From Herminiimonas sp. (GTDB lineage: Bacteria > Pseudomonadota > Gammaproteobacteria > Burkholderiales > Burkholderiaceae_D): DNA of 47,399 bases. The notes under the pieces were generated by a model. It ran no database searches, was not told the DNA's origin, and worked only from the letters and a program-made list of their open reading frames with translations. Within the stretch, counting starts at the first letter, position 1; the number at the start of each line of letters is the position of its first letter. Position numbers and translations under genes: made by a program. Shown piece by piece: positions 46,742 to 47,399 of this stretch. Where the stretch lies: contig JACMOV010000162.1 in NCBI GenBank assembly GCA_014377845.1, positions 1 through 47,399 of the forward strand, read 5' to 3'.

Positions 46742-47399
46742 TTACTTCTCCAGCCCGGCAGGCGGCCAATTTTCCAGCTTCATGCCAAGCGTCAAACCGC
46801 GGGACGCGAGCACTTCCTTGATTTCATTTAGCGATTTACGGCCCAGATTTGGCGTCTTGAGCAGCTCGTTCTCGCTACGCTGGATCAGGTCACCGATGTA
46901 GTAGATGTTTTCGGCCTTGAGGCAGTTTGCAGAACGCACGGTCAGCTCGAGATCATCCACCGGACGCAACAGGATCGGATCGACCGACGGTGCGCGCGAC
47001 GGTGCTTCGGCTGCGGCTTCCGTACCTTCCAGGGCAGCAAACACATTCAGCTGATCGACCAGAACGCGAGCCGATTGACGGATCGCCTCTTCCGGCGAGA
47101 TTACGCCGTTGGTTTCGATGTTGATGACCAACTTGTCGAGATCAGTACGCTGCTCGACACGTGCCGACTCCACCGAGTACGAAACGCGACGCACTGGCGA
47201 AAACGATGCATCAAGGATGATTCGACCAATCGTCTTGTTTGCGTCTTCCGAAAGGCGTCGCACATTGCCAGGAACATAACCACGGCCTTTTTCGACCTTG
47301 ATCTGCATGTCCAGCTTGCCGCCCGCCGTCAGGTTCGCGATCACGTGTTCCGGATTGATCAATTCCACATCGTGCGGCAGATCGATATCGGATGCCAGG
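46742..47399 (-). CDS. rpoA: RNA polymerase alpha subunit, C-terminal two thirds (runs off the window)
   Basis: The alpha subunit nucleates RNA polymerase assembly and contacts UP elements and activators. About 218 codons are inside the window; the N-terminal part (about 105 residues) lies beyond base 47399. The frame continues to the edge ([15 protein letters not shown]). Visible are the end of the NTD ([41 protein letters not shown]), the flexible linker (about [14 protein letters not shown]) and the complete CTD ([22 protein letters not shown], in parts: [29 protein letters not shown]). It ends [11 protein letters not shown] gap of 141 bases separates it from rplQ. Confidence 0.96.
   Translation of the reverse strand, partial: LASDIDLPHDVELINPEHVIANLTAGGKLDMQIKVEKGRGYVPGNVRRLSEDANKTIGRIILDASFSPVRRVSYSVESARVEQRTDLDKLVINIETNGVISPEEAIRQSARVLVDQLNVFAALEGTEAAAEAPSRAPSVDPILLRPVDDLELTVRSANCLKAENIYYIGDLIQRSENELLKTPNLGRKSLNEIKEVLASRGLTLGMKLENWPPAGLEK

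Overview
The window is a stretch of core chromosome from a GC-rich betaproteobacterium, most likely Burkholderiales, family Oxalobacteraceae (Herbaspirillum, Collimonas or Noviherbaspirillum type). The assignment rests on gene content and order (kdsD-kdsC-lptC-lptA-lptB-rpoN-hpf, pilMNOPQ followed by aro genes and dgt, ResB/CcsB cytochrome c maturation, rpoA-rplQ) and on the protein sequences as remembered. No database search was possible. No CRISPR, prophage, integron, tRNA or rRNA was seen. The only mobile element is a single-copy REP-associated transposase.

Layout. 1-830: 5' end of gltB (minus) with a clear promoter. 901-1760: RAYT transposase with REP-like repeats at both ends. 1761-5040: an HDOD protein and a PAS-GGDEF-EAL protein (minus). 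5300-9072: divergent ssb and uvrA. 9158-12648: an internally deleted AEC permease, a lipoprotein esterase and a CPA2/KefB-type antiporter (minus). 12757-18311: Kdo synthesis and LPS transport genes running into rpoN and hpf (plus). 18538-20818: a 3-hydroxyisobutyryl-CoA hydrolase-like protein converging on dgt. 20859-29922 (minus strand, pilM first): pilM-N-O-P-Q, a large Ig-like lipoprotein, then a fused shikimate kinase/dehydroquinate synthase (AroKB). 30295-34618: mrcA (PBP1A), cyaY, lptM, lysA. 34713-40797: msrQ, msrP, ccsB, resB, cytochrome c4 (minus). 40977-43023: engB and hemB. 43072-46053: 1-Cys peroxiredoxin, dsbD, cutA (minus). 46205-47399: rplQ and the 3' part of rpoA (minus).

How the genes fit together. 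Most belong to envelope biogenesis: Kdo synthesis and the Lpt bridge, peptidoglycan synthesis, type IV pilus assembly, and periplasmic thiol/haem/methionine-sulfoxide chemistry (DsbD, ResB-CcsB, MsrPQ, cytochrome c4). The rest is housekeeping: transcription and ribosome, DNA repair, amino-acid and haem synthesis.

The most unusual points are: (1) the AroK-AroB fusion, which appears to start at a TTG overlapping the stop codon of the Ig-like lipoprotein gene; (2) that lipoprotein lying inside the pilus-aro operon; (3) the engB-hemB gap, which holds a strong minus-strand intrinsic terminator behind a structured segment with C-rich, anti-Shine-Dalgarno-like stretches (a candidate sRNA), and on the plus strand a 40-codon reading frame with a good ribosome site whose stop overlaps the hemB start; (4) a 123-residue AEC permease remnant joined in frame; (5) short phased repeats in two intergenic regions.
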